DNA from: Ancylostoma caninum
Taxonomy: Eukaryota > Nematoda > Chromadorea > Rhabditida > Ancylostomatidae
Assembly (NCBI GenBank): GCA_037903475.1
Contig: JBAJFG010000359.1
Coordinates: 826,001 to 890,000, forward strand
Reading direction: 5' to 3'
DNA length: 64,000 nucleotides
Below are positions 15,101-28,277 of the stretch, in pieces. How positions within the stretch are numbered: the stretch's first letter is position 1; each line of letters opens with the position of its first letter. The notes under the pieces were generated by a model, which saw only the letters and a list, made by a program, of their open reading frames with translations, had not been told where the DNA came from and made no database searches. The translations under genes were made by a program, and so were the position numbers.

Positions 15101-16190
15101 GTGATCCATAGCTCACCTAATGATACATTAGTTGTTCACTTTCATTATCTTCCGACTTCTAGAAAAATTAGAAGATGGCAGACAAAAATCGTGGAATCTT
15201 CTGCATGTTATACAATCTTGAACAAAGGAAGTCAAAAGTAGGATTGCACCACACTTCACGTAATGCCTTCAGAGTACATAAGTTTGTTTTGCCACATGGC
15301 CACATCTGTGCAAAATCCGATCTCTTGAAAACACCCTTGAAGGTGAATAAGTAAACCAGAATTGAGGATGTCAACTGATCCCTCGTCCACAGCCATTTCC
15401 AGATTTGGATATGGATGTCATTCAAACTACCGCCACAGGACAATGCTTAACACCACCAGAATGTTGCCAGCTTCCGTCGACCAACCACTCTTTAGAGGAG
15501 GAGAATTTCAAAAACTTCGACACAACCAAAATTTGGATGGGTCGCTATTCTGACTCACAGCAAACCGAACTCTCTAAGCAGAGCACTGGTTGTTTGTGTT
15601 GGAGAAGGCGAAGGATCACTAATAAGAAAAAACAGTACTTTTTGGCGCTAGTCTCTATCCATAAAGTGCGGGAATCGATAAAATCGATCAATCAATCGAT
15701 GATTTTCACGCAAAATGAATGTCATACTTTTGTTCAGTGTAGTGGAGAATCCCGTCGTCACAGACGCCTAGACAGAAGATGTGAAAAAAATCAATAAAAT
15801 CGATGTAATCGATGAACCAGTCGATAATTCGGGGTTTCGTTTCTGCATATAACACGGTTACGATTCACAAGCAACCGAGCGAAGCCAGGTTAGCAGACCA
15901 ACATTCATGTTGTGCGTCCTTTAACGTACTGTATAGGATAGTTGATTACGCTAACCATCGTTGGATAATCTGGTTAACGTTTTATATGTACATCGAAACT
16001 GAGATGGCTATCCCTTGTCTACATGAATGCTCCGAATAACATACACCTGTTCAGCTGCAGAATATTCGTCGCTTCTGCTACCCGAAAATAACAATTTTTA
16101 GGCGTTGTTTTCTTAACTGAGGCTTCGCTCCGGTTACCTCTTCTTCACCTTGGTGAGCGAAATCTGCCAGACCTCCATCAAAAGTGAAGG
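3137..16190. other. Long gene-poor stretch
   Basis: No exon chain with conserved motifs. Short frames occur everywhere but none exceeds about 132 codons, and those are low-complexity (for example 10770-11168 minus, Phe/Leu/Ser-rich from poly-A/T). At 13322 an ATG in good context (ACCATGG) reads MAVQANQELD into a GTAAGA donor and could be a first coding exon, but I find no partner exon. Confidence 0.4.
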
Positions 16191-16192
16191 GT

Positions 16193-16208
16193 GGGGGGGG
16201 GGGGGGGG
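16193..16208. repeat. Poly(G) tract
   Basis: A run of 16 G. An unrelated C-run occurs at about 16824-16836. Confidence 0.9.
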
Positions 16209-17466
16209 AGGCTCCGCCTATGGCAGTTATGAGTGCAACGCAAATAAAACATAGCTTGAACTATTCCTGACCACAAGATTATCGAAACGGTATCATGACA
16301 TTATAAAGAGGAACTTTAGATGTTCAGAAAGTGCCATCCATTCCCCCCTCAACTTCTTTTTCTTTTTCCTTCCACATCAAACACAAAAAAAACCAGCAGG
16401 ATGTGAAAAGCGTGCTAACAGTCCAAAACGTCCTCAGCTGGCCACATTTCCAGAAATTGGCCGTTTAACACTGCCACAATTACCTCGCATACGATCCAAA
16501 ATATGGATGGAATGACGAATTTCGGTTGGTTTATTAGAAATTTGTTTATTGCGAAGAGGCCGGTCTCAGCGAAAATGAACAAGGGATTCCATGCATTTCA
16601 CACTTGGAGCCACAGCTCACGACAGAGAAAGTTGTGGTTGATATGCCGTGACCAAGGAGAAAAGATCTTTGCGGACAGAAGCTGTTGAGCAAAACATTTC
16701 CTTCTCCTAGATTTCGAACATGTGACGAGGATTTTGAAGAAAGGGAAAGCTTCTGAAAATGCTTCTGCAATTCACCGTTAGCCATGAATTCCTTTTAACT
16801 TTCCCCTTGATGTATATCGAGTGCCCCCCCCCCCCATCCTCGATCAATAGAGTTACACCTTCAGCAACCCAACTTCTTCCTGAATTCTTCCAATCAAGTT
16901 CCACATGTCATGTAGAACAATCGAGGAACAGTCTATCAGAAGGGAAAGCGTCGGGGATGTAACGCGATCACAACGATGACCACTGCTGCTCGTTATCCAT
17001 CGGCTCGTAATCGATGCACAGCCACAGAAATAAACCACTCCGCCGACTGATGTTCGCCACGAAAAATGTCAGCTTGTGAATGTGTACGTTGCGTAAGTCA
17101 CAGCATACACAGCATAATTCACGCGATATTACGCCATCCTCGCTTTGACGTTCCTCCGCGTTGTTTACGTACTTTCGAACGTTCTTTGCATCACAGATAA
17201 AAGTAAGCGAGCATTATGTATGTAATATGAAATGCCTCTTGTGAAAATAAAATGCACTTGGAACCGTGGAGTGAACATCTGGAACACATATCATATATAT
17301 AGGGTCATATAGATCAAGAAAGCGTTCAGAGCTTAGGTAAGCCCGACACGAGTGGATCTAGCATCGAACTACCTCCTTTGCTTCAAAATTTGTATACCTG
17401 TAGTCGAATTTATAAATTTCGACGTATCGTAGTATGACCTCTTGAGAGAAGCACGCAATATACATT

Positions 17467-17488
17467 GGACCGAATAAAAACCGAATAA
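17467..17488 (+). repeat. Dispersed GGACCGAATAAAA motif, copy 1
   Basis: GGACCGAATAAAAACCGAAT recurs with small changes at 26042 (GGGCCGAATAAAAATCGAAT) and 60281 (GGACCGAATAAAATTCGAAT). In the last two, ACTTA precedes it. Probably the end of a dispersed repeat family. Confidence 0.5.
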
Positions 17489-17573
17489 TTTTGTAACTTC
17501 AATTAGCATTCAAGGAAACAACATAGACATCAAGATATTTGAGAAGATAAAGCTCTGAAGGTTTTCTTCACTC

Positions 17574-17726
17574 CCATACAACACTACCTTGGTCTCTGAT
17601 GTTGGAACATTCGCATTTTCCATTTATTCGAAGTATTCGGTATTCGAAAGCGGAAATATTCGATTTCGAATAGAGGGGAAAATTCGAATTTTCTAGCATT
17701 AGAGACAATGTGGTGTTGTATGGGAA
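17574..17726. repeat. Short inverted-repeat (MITE-like) element
   Basis: CCCATACAACACTACCTTGG then TCTCTGATG at the left, and the reverse complement of CATTAGAGACAATGTGGTGT then TGTATGGG at the right, form arms of about 28 bp with a few mismatches around roughly 95 bp. The interior is rich in TTCGAA-type palindromes. No coding capacity. Confidence 0.6.
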
Positions 17727-20635
17727 AGAAGAAGAGCTTTAGGGCTTTCTCAAGCGTGCCATGCACCTGTTCAGCTACACATATAAAGAAGAACCAAAAC
17801 AAGACGGAAATCCAAGTTAGCGCAACACTAGAAGTCTTACGAACAAATGTGCTTTCGGAAAGCTCAAACATTCAACTGGATAATATTGGCCCATGGGACG
17901 ATTCCCGAAAATTGCCTTTTCTGGTAAAATTTCCTTGGCCACTGACCCATTTCGATTCTGGAAAAAATATATTGCAAGGAACTCCGACCGTTCCTTTTAC
18001 AAGAGACTCGTGAAATATTCGCTGCCAGAGGCAGACTGGAGAAACGCCTGGGTCAACTATATACCTTCTGAGAAGATATTTTCTCGTATATCTATCTATC
18101 TGCATGACCTCGCGAAATGGAAAACTAACCTTCAGCAATTATGCGAAGCTTTATTTACGCACTTCCGAGATCTGAATACACTCAGACATATACAGTAAGT
18201 AGTTATTATAATAGTTAGTTTTTGTAGTTTCCTTGGTGCAGAACTTAAGAAGCTTGGATTCAAGATGAGAAACACTTTTAAGAAAGAAAAAAAAAAACAG
18301 GAAGCATGGAATAAGCGATGACCACTAGAGTGTGCACCTAGAAGTTGAGTTATCCGATAACGTCAAATGTAAGGCAACTATTACAAGGATCTGAGCCCAA
18401 AAGCAATAAGTTGATTGTTGTCGGAACGTCTTTCATCTCGCACGACCTATCAGATGGTCCCAAACGGAAAACAAGGCCACAAATTTGCCGCAGCAGAGAC
18501 CAATTGACCACCAACGTCGTTTTACACCAGCTCATCCTTGATGCTGGGATTTTGTGAGGTCTTTACCTGCCAGCTGCACCAAGCTAATTAATCCATAGAA
18601 TTAAGCGACAATTCAGGATTGATCCATGTGCTGAACTACGTGACGCTGTTAAGGTATTCCATTCAGACATCTGTAATCACTACGGGGGACTGAAAAATGA
18701 TTGGTCATCAGGAAAGGACAGATGTACGGAGCGTAAGTTACAGAACGGAGTGAAGCAAATTCCATGTGAGTATATGTAAGGCTTCAGCAAGAATGGTTTC
18801 GACTGAGAACACCGTCACGAATCTGGAAGACGTGTACCACGAGAGCGAATTGACGTGGGAAGGCGAGCGAACAGACGACTCGACAATGGGAACATCCAGA
18901 CAAAAAAAAAGCATCTTTGGAAAATAGCTCTTAACGAGGCAACATATGTAGATGTGTGGAAATCTTTAGTTGATATTATGTTTTTACACAACGAACAATA
19001 AAAAGTTTCATCATATGAAGGGATCTGATAAACTCATTTTTAAAATAGGCCACGCATTCTTCTTCCATTCATAATCTCCGACGTTTTGAATGCATTGTTC
19101 GCTCAAAATGCTGGACCTACCTATGTATGTATAAGCCATCGCTTGCCCTCCCAGATTTATCTGGAACTGATTTATCGAATTTACGAGACTCCACCCATCC
19201 AAGTTGAATCAAAACACTTCTCATCACTCATAACACTTATTATTAATGGGCATTTTATGTGTATGTCTGTGCAAGATAACCAACCATTATTGACAAAAAA
19301 GTAACTATGTCACGATGACCAGCCTATCCGATTATGTACGAGAAGTGTGTAAAGTCTCCTTTTTATCGCAACTAACATGTGTGTTGGCTCACTTTTATTC
19401 ATCTTTACTTGCTTGCAGGAGCTACAGTTGTTTACTTCACAAGGAAAATGAGTGAGATTGATCTGTGATTATCGAATCATATTGAGGGGTAGGATGTGGG
19501 CAGGTGTGTTTCAAAGAAAAGCAGAGGAGGCAGATGGACAGGAAGTATTGTGGATGAGGGGTGCGTGGGCGTGGAAAGGGCCAGAAATGGATCTACAGTT
19601 GTGAGACGATGCGTACGCAGTAATCATTAGAAAAGAAATCCTCCGATGGTCCCACAGTGGTGTAATAGCTGCATCTGAGCTGGTACATGATGAAGGTGCT
19701 GAGAAACTGGTCCAATGAAATGCGAAAGGTGTACTGGAACTTGGCAAAGTGGACGTCAATCGACCGTCACCGATGGGTGGAGGTGCGCCAGCCTCACATG
19801 ATAGGGAACATGATGGAGAACAAACGGGAGAACAGCACTGGGAAAGTCCGAAAACAGTTGGTGAACTGATCGACGATAGTGCAAAAAATGTCGTCGGTCG
19901 GAATCACAGCTCTTGAATGGGCAGTTTGGAGCGGATATGAGCAAAAAGGCACTACTGGGCTAGGATTCATGAACATATAACTAGGCAAAACTATGCTAGC
20001 TTCCTTAGCTTCTTGTAGTCTATACGAAAACCAATCCCGCTCACGATCGTTGGTTTGCGTGGTTCTCATAGTGAGGAAAATGTCATCCAATGGCAAAACG
20101 ATTACCGAAAGAAGCCGGTACGTTGGCCAATAAAAGAGTTCATTATCAACCTCGTGATCGGCCTACAAAACATAATCAAGATGGTATTTTATCAGTTTAT
20201 ATCAAGATAGAGTTCTGACGCTTGCTTACAAAGGAAAGACACACAACCGCAGAAAATCCATGCCTATAAATCAGCAATTCCGCTCTAGAATCTTAAAACA
20301 CTAAAAAAACCAAAACAACAGATACTGCACTTTTCCACCAAGCTATTATGGGTGAATTGGAAAAGAAATGAAGAAATGTAAAGCTGTGTAGCAAAGAATT
20401 AACTGATTGTACGTGCAACAAGTGCATCTCACCGGCTAATATGGTTCCTACAGGAAGAGTTGAAATTGTTCCGTACATAACTAGTGCTGAACAGAAAAGC
20501 CGGGAATAAAAAAAAGCACTGGAAGGAATATTCAGTGGATTACTTAAAAGCACGTAGATCTCTTCCAACCCCTTCGGTAATCTAAACAAGCTTCCAGAAT
20601 TTTTGCAAATATTGATCGAAGTGGTCGGAACAATA
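17727..20635. other. No gene recognised
   Basis: Two overlapping plus frames (17708-18013 and 17893-18198) and an antisense frame of similar length are all open at once, suggesting a repeat more than a gene. The rest is AT-rich with short frames. Confidence 0.35.
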
Positions 20636-21515
20636 CTACGAAAGTCTACCCGAACCATAGTCAGATACATCCAGAAATCCCCGCTCTGATGACACCAACT
20701 CAATGCGTCTAGTGAAATGACTACGAGAGTGGCTATTCAGACGGGCAATTGACATGTTATTGGACGACTCATCACCGAACATCATGCATCTGAAGCGCCA
20801 ACCCTGACGAAGCGTCATACACATATATGAGGGCTGAGGGAACTATTGCAGCATCGCTCGGATGAGTTCGATGAAAAGGGCACTTCTATAGAGTCCCACC
20901 AGCTGAGCATTAGCTGAGTTTCGTGGATAATGTGATGGAATCAAAGTGCAGAAAAGTTTGATGATGTGAGTGAGCTTCATAATCCTGTTGTTTAGTTTCC
21001 AACAATATTTCAAAAAAAAAGAAAGCGTACAACACAAGCCTGTCACATGAACCACCCTTTGAGTCAAAACAATGCTGGAACTCCAATTCCAGAAGATGCT
21101 AAGCGAGAAACCGGCCTAGATGATTCGGTAACATGATAAAGACATAGAAATTAACGAAAGAAAACATAAAAACTGTTGTTTCCTAGGCCTCCAGGTTTCT
21201 TTCGTATGCTATAATCGCAGAACAGTGAAAGCGATGTGGTTTGGCTTAATCAAATAAGCAACTACATAAATGCTAACCTTCACATGAAAAGCGACAAAAC
21301 GGAAGTGAATGATAGGTATAAAACAGATCAGGTTTATCAACAACCAACATGAGCAAATACAGACTTTTTTGTGCGGTGAACATGTAAAAAACTTGAGCAT
21401 TTCTGGAGAACGATGGGGATGCAACACAGCATAATAATGCCGTAAAGTTGCAAAACAGTCATTGGCAACACCCATAAAGACAGACCAGTATACCAAAAGA
21501 TACCAAGAATTGGTT
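20636..21515 (-). CDS. Possible fragments of a seven-transmembrane receptor gene
   Basis: Two splice-flanked readings on the minus strand have receptor-like features. 21515-21278 (after CTTTAG, ending at a GTTAGC donor) contains RHYYAVLHPHR, like the DRY-xxx-HP start of the second intracellular loop, then a basic CSPHKKV and a hydrophobic span with a late proline (INLICFIPI). 20833-20636 (after CCCTCAG, to a stop) reads TLRQGWRFRCMMFG then a hydrophilic serine-rich tail, resembling helix 8 and a cytoplasmic C terminus. I could not join them with convincing transmembrane helices 5-7, and other exons are missing. It may be a pseudogene or chance. Confidence 0.25.
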
Positions 21516-24500
21516 CTAAAGCATTAAACATGCTCGAGACTGATGCCGAGTTATTAACGACCAAAGTAAGCCATAACCAACGCCGCCAAATCCCCAAACC
21601 AAGAAAAAAATTGAAAAAGGGCGAGACAAAAAACACGAAAAAAAAGAATGCTGATGGAACCTTCACTGATTTTAAAATGGAGACATCTCAAATTTCAGAG
21701 TAGTTCAGCATCACCAAGTTGGTCAGAGCAGTTGCTTCAATAGTGTAATTTTCGTCCTTCCTCCTGCAAAGTCAATTTTTGAGGCTTTCAAGTCTACGTT
21801 GCATAGAGGGAAAAGTGAGATTTTGTAGTCACTGCATGGATTAAGTCATTGGAAATTAATATATCGAGGTGTTGAATCTGGAAAAGAACATGAAAAGTCT
21901 GTGACAGGATCCTGAGAAGACTTAATGCGCGAAGAAATAGAAATGCACTCAAAGATGACGCCGAGCAAAGTGTAGATGGGGATTCTAACAAATTTATCAT
22001 ATCAGCAACAATTCAAAAGTTTTGCAAATACGAACACCATTTTCAACAAAACCCACAAATGTTGCTATTAAGAGCCACTTGACCCACAATACGTAGTACG
22101 TTGAAAATATACATGAAAAGGTAGCTGCAACAATTTTGCATCTAAGATAATAACCCAGTTATGCTGTAGTGGTATTCTTCTAAAAAACTTTGTGTACGAT
22201 GATCCGCATATGAAAATTTCAAAGAAAAGCACACATGAGAAGATGAGGCAGGAAAGGAAAACCTGAGTAAGAGAAAAACGACACACGGATCACAACAAGT
22301 CATGATTTCAGATAATATTTTCTACCTGGCTTGCAACTAATTACTCAGGCCTCACTTCATGTAGGACATTTATTTAACGCGCAGAAAGAAAAGGAGCGGC
22401 TGTTTCGAGGCAAGGTTTGCCTTTATGCAAGAGATGTTCGCGTGTTTTTTCCTATCTCCTTATCTCAAAATCCACCTCAGCATCCTGCAGAGGGATTCCA
22501 CAAGTAGCTTGTGATGGCTTTCTGCTAAAAGTCTTTCAGATATTGGTGCTAGAAGAAAACATTGCTACTGAAATCCCGTCACTAGAAATACAACCATTTC
22601 AGATGATTCTATTCCTCTCTCTATATTCATCATAAAATAAGCATTAAATCTGTCATTCACGATACCACACAAAACTGATCTGATCAGACATCGTTTCTAA
22701 CGGAATTTCTGATGAGCACATTTTTCCCATGAACGCGGCATAGGAAGTTGTTACCATTAGGTCCGAGGTGAAGGGATTCCAACTTGTGTGTGGCCTCCAA
22801 AACTTCGGACGTTTTCATGTTTCTTTTGGCTCTTGACTTGTGGCTTCAGGAAATTACAGTGAAAGCCGAAGATATTCGAAATTTTGGAGAATCAACAACT
22901 CAATTTTGTCAAATTCTTCGAGTTACCACCGAATTTTTGCAGTGAATCAATCTCCAAATCAAATGTGATAAAGAAAGTATTATGTTCGAGCTCAATTCAT
23001 GGCAAAGACAGCTGTTTGCATGGTTTCCTGCATTGTCCATGAACTCAAGGAATTGAACAACTTCGCATTTTCACAGTACAATTCAAGTGCTCATTAATCA
23101 ATTCCACTTGCTCCGAATTCGCTACCTTACAATTAGTTAATTCAAAGTTCACGGGATTCACACTTTTAATTTACTACCAAATTCTTAAATTTCACTCCTA
23201 CTTATCCTTTCCCTAGCACTCCTTGCCACGCCTCCTGCCTGGCCTTTCATATACTTGGCTACAAGTGATGAAGATTAGCCATAACGTAGCTGTTTTATAC
23301 ATTGCAATTAGAAAATTAGCACATGAAAGGGAACGCCGACAAAATTTTGGAAATTAGATCGCAAGCGATCAAAGAAGTAAGGAAAACCAACAATCGTAGG
23401 TGTCACCTGGCGCATGGCGACATCGAAAGTTCACGGTGTCTGGTTTCAGACCACAGCACACCCAATCCAGAAAAGTTAGATCAGATTATACTTAGCACCA
23501 GTGGTTCCCAGGTCCCGCTAGACAGTATTCAGCACAGGGAAGTTTCTCAGAACTGTCAGGATCACAAAGAATCGGTGTTTTGTGTACGTCACAGATTTAC
23601 GATAACCTTTTTATTTCTCTGTATTTGGACAAGGGCTTCGCCAAGCTCAGTGAGGACAGTTCACACTAGCACTTTTACAAAAGATTGAAATACAGTGCAT
23701 ACACACTATTGGATCGAGTCTCGGTAACAATCGGTTTGCACGCTTTATACATCCTGCGCAATATACATGTTGGTTAGAAAACAAAATTGGTTAACCATAC
23801 CATGCCACCTCAGCACTAACTTTACGAGTCTGATGTCACACCAATCTTCTCCGCAAGGTGGTAAAAGAAATTTAAAAAAAAAGCCTCATTAAAAGAGGGA
23901 ATATCCCGAGAAAGGTGTATCCATAAATGCAAACAAACTTGCATGCTGGGGACTCATCAGTGACAGGCCATTATATACCTTCCTGACCATAAATTACCTC
24001 GGACAGAACTAGGTCAAACATCAAGCAAATTTTGTCATGGCTTCCCTCCATCTGGAGTGAGTGAATTTGTGACTTCATCAGCCGGAAATTCAGTGAATAA
24101 AATTGGAAATGGAAGCAACTATTTACAAATAAATAGAAGAATGTGACAGTAAAAACATAAAATATCTGTTCAAATTATAGCAGTTCTGGAGCATGCCGAT
24201 AGTTCATTTTAATACGAATAGACTTTTCTTATTCGCCTATTCAGAGACCCTATAGGAATTTTCTTTGGCAACGATTCTAGTCCGAGTTCCTCGGTTAGGA
24301 AATTCAATCTGGTGTCAAGATTTGGAAGATTATACAAGCTGTCAAGTACAGAAAAGAGAGGAGGAAGACACAGAACTTGACAAAAAAAAGTTTTCCGAAA
24401 AAAGGCCTGCTAACAAAAATTCATGAGTAATCTGAGGAAGAACATTTGATGAAATCCGGGAAGAAACATATCTAGTATTTGAAACATTTTTGGCGTCCGA

Positions 24501-27500
24501 ATAGCATGGAATACTCAAGCCGAGGTCGTAGAATTAGCTTATCCCTTCACACAATCCATAGCTATGGTTTTTTCTAAGATCCTTATATATTGATATGCTC
24601 GATGAATAAGATAGAACAACTTTTTCAATGAAATGAACGGAGCAGAAGTACTGCGCGATCATTGACTGAATTGACATCTTGTAAACTTTAAACAACTTGT
24701 TCGATGTCTCGCCTACCACTCAAGAATAATAGCATCTTACCGGCACCGCCTCAGCAATGAGCATCAATCAATACACCATAAAAACACTAGTTTAACGTTC
24801 GGAAAACAAGTGAGAAAAAGTAGGGGAACAGCGTAACAGGTATGAGACATAGAGATTCATGGAAAGCTTGGATGAAAAACGAGCATGAAAGAGGAAAGTT
24901 ACAGAATCATCAATTTCGTGGGTCTCAAGCCGTGAGGTTCAAGGAGAAAAAACAGGGTCCTGTTAAGAAGAAAGGGTTCGAGAGTGAAGTTACTAGGGCG
25001 GCAGAGAGGAACAAGCCGAGTAATTCACTGAGAACCGAAACAGGAACTGGTGGTAAGGGGAAGTTCGCAGTGGTTGAACAACTACGCTTTGTCGCGACGT
25101 GAATGCTCATCACGTCCTGAGCCACCGCCGGCTGATACCAGCTCCTCCCACGCGTGCCGCATACACGAACACGTAATCATGCCGTCGCTGCACAGTGCTC
25201 GCTAATCATCCTGAGGCTTATCGATCGAGCAGATCAGTCGTGTTTCAATAGCATCGAGTGCGTCGATGAATAATTGATATGGAGTGTATGGAGCTGCCGC
25301 AGACAACTGTCGACTATTAAGATGTGGCAGCGCGTCAGTCGCCAGCGGTCAAACCCGCCACACAATCGCCGCCCGTCGCCATCGGCGATTCCTGACGCCG
25401 TAATGGGTGCTATTGTCAGGATTCTAACGAAATTTTCCGGATGGGAAAGCGTTAGGCATAATCGGAACCTCTCCAGAATCAGGACGACCACATTTCGGAG
25501 AAGCTTGAGCATTTGCCAGCGACCACTGGTCGATTTTTGAGGAACGGCAATCAGCCACTACGTTCCTACTAAAATTTTGTCACAAACCAAAAATTCATCG
25601 TACCCGTATCCCTCCTATTGATAGCCAGCCACCAAGCGCTATACATGTGGATTCTTGACACGGCTGCATTCCAGATCATGATATTAAAACAAGTTCGCGC
25701 TCTGCCTAATATTAAGGAAAAACTCAATTATGTTACAACGCTCCCAATTAGCTATAGCTCAATCAGTAGCCACCACATGCATCTCCTAGCTCGACCTCGT
25801 TTTTTTGAAACTGAAATCAAAAAATCAGGGACAAAAAAACAATAATCCAAGAAAAAAGTGGAGCAATTTGCTGCAAATGGCGGCAAACCCAGCGAGAATT
25901 ACAACCGCTAAGCCAGTGTGAACCAAAATGAAAACAAAAATTACAAATTGTTGTTACAAACACATACTTGCACACTTGAGACAAAACAGTAGAAGAGTTC
26001 TTCAGACGACTACACATTCCACAATGTAGCTACTATACTTAGGGCCGAATAAAAATCGAATAACGCAGTTAATTTGATTGTAAATCCAGAACCGGATCCA
26101 AAACAATCTAAAGTTGAAAATAAAGAAAGCTTTAAACCCTTTGTTAGCTCCCCCAAGGGTAATACATACTTCCCTCTCCTTTTGGGAAAAGCGAAGTTTT
26201 AAGCATGATATGGTAGCACGAAAACAAAACCGATGACTATAGCTTCAAAGTTATTAGATACCCGAATTGTAAGTCAAACATCCTACGTTTCGTAATAACA
26301 AACACATTTGTAGCAGAAGTGATTAAAAAAGATAGGACGTGTTCTAGGATTGAAGACTTTAAAAGCAGGGTGGTAGAGTTGTGTGAAGTTAGCATACAGA
26401 GAAGTGGCGCACTTTTTTGAATAACTAGGTCATTGGCACGGGACGTATAAAAGGTCAGAGCAACACAACTCACTTTCTTCATCTGCTACTACACCTTGTA
26501 CCTCTTTTATTCTCACTCTCATCTCATTAGTATAGCATTAAGCACTTTTCAAGCTTCCTTGGGAACTACTGATGAAAGGGTCCATGACCCGGGAGCTCCG
26601 AGGAAAGCTACACTTCCGGTCTAGTTCAAGCCCCGAAACCGGTAGTGTAAAAACATTAGGATGTTTGACTGCTGTGTTCTTGACACCATTCTCTATTGCA
26701 TTCATTCCTAGATCTCGAGTTGAATCAGGACCTCACCAACTTTTCTTACGTAGGATGTTACAACTCTCTGTCTATGAATGCATGCTTGCTACCGGGTGAA
26801 TGATTAACAATTTATTGTAATCAGTTTTGTCAAATTTTGAATTTGTAACCACCTGTTCAAAACAGATTAAGCAAAAATGGCCAGTTTTACTTGTAGAGCT
26901 GAAATTAGGTTGAAAACAACCTTTATTCAAATGAGTCGAATAAACGGTGAATACTAAAACAACTCGAAGAAACCTATACTTCTAAAATACCAACAGATTG
27001 AGAAGATCAAAAAGTCAGGTTTGTGGACTTGATCCCTCCAAAATTGAATCGAGTCCAACACATAGTTGACGCAGGAATTAAGCCACGTTTTGTCAAAGTT
27101 TCTGTCACGGTTTTTTATTATTATTATTTTTATATCTCACTTGGAATTCTGCAAAGTGCTGAGCCGAGCACATGCCAGCTTGTTTGTCTATATGTGCAAA
27201 TTAACCCCTCTCTTTTGTTTTTGTCTGATTTTTCATATGCATCTACATGTTCCTGAAAATTTACGCAAAAGTAAACATTGCCGGATTATTCTTGACAAAG
27301 ACGTATGCTCGCGAAAATAGATGAAGGAGAGATTTGATGAGGAATAATGATCGACATCGCGCACAATGGCAGTTGTGAATGTTTTGATTACGCGTTGTAA
27401 CGTGCACGTTGTGGACGAATTCACGCGCACTACGTCACAATTTCAGTCCCTCGAAGGCTTTAAATCCACAATGGATCCATAGTATCTCCAAAGAATCTTT

Positions 27501-28241
27501 ATGTTAGTCGCATCTGTAGCTAAAATTCTATACATAGCTGTAGGTTATGGTACTGAGTTACGAGACAAGGTTTGTCAGATATTCGTTAGAGTGAATGTTT
27601 TTTTTTTTTGCCTGAAGGTATATCTCTATACAGTTCCAGACTCTCTATCTCATCACTATTCTTCAAGTCTTCTCTGCTAATCATCCACTCTATCTGTATC
27701 ACATTGGCCTCTGAGTGGCTTCAGCGATTGTCAGCACTCAACCCACGAACGCGCCAGACCTGCCCACTCAGTTCTGTTCGCTTCTTATTTCTGAAGAACA
27801 CCCATCGCACATCTGAATAAAACTTGACTTGATATTTGACCATCTGCCTTTGGCCTATTACTTCCACACTCGTTAATTCCAATTCCTCAATTTTCATGCA
27901 AATTTCATAGGGCACCCGAAATATTGACTTTTCACTGCATCATCTTCGTATGACCAGGACTCTAATGAGCTCCATGCCACTATCCTTAACTAGCGCGACT
28001 TTCTTCTCTTCAAAACTCTGGTTCTGCTACTTCGCTAATCGCGAAAAGAATTCACTTGCATATCCATCCACTCCCCCACGCATTGAGCGCCGTAAAATAG
28101 CACACACTGGCCGTAGCCACACGAATGGTCTCCACGGAGATTTCTCCGGTCGTTCTTCCCCAGTTCAAACGCAGTTTTAATGCTTGATGTTTCATTGGAA
28201 ATTGTTGTTATTTCTCGTACATGGGCAGCATAGACCTATGT
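21516..28241. other. No gene recognised upstream of the antiporter
   Basis: AT-rich with short frames. One GC-rich patch at about 25090-25530 is open on both strands (plus 25274-25540, minus 25512-25234). Frames at 27608-28180 near the antiporter have no conserved motif; the antisense frame 28476-28192 is a shadow of antiporter exon 1. Confidence 0.4.
26042..26063 (+). repeat. Dispersed GGACCGAATAAAA motif, copy 2
   Basis: GGGCCGAATAAAAATCGAAT, preceded by TATACTTA as in copy 3. The downstream sequence is diverged. Confidence 0.5.
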
Positions 28242-28251
28242 TCTCTTTCAG
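28242..28251 (+). promoter_or_regulatory. Candidate spliced-leader acceptor, antiporter gene
   Basis: TCTCTTTCAG ends 26 nt before the chosen ATG at 28278, with no in-frame coding support upstream. That spacing fits a nematode trans-splice acceptor. A cis-splice from an unseen 5' exon cannot be excluded. Confidence 0.45.
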
Positions 28252-28277
28252 ATTTCTTCTCACCACTGCTTCAACCC

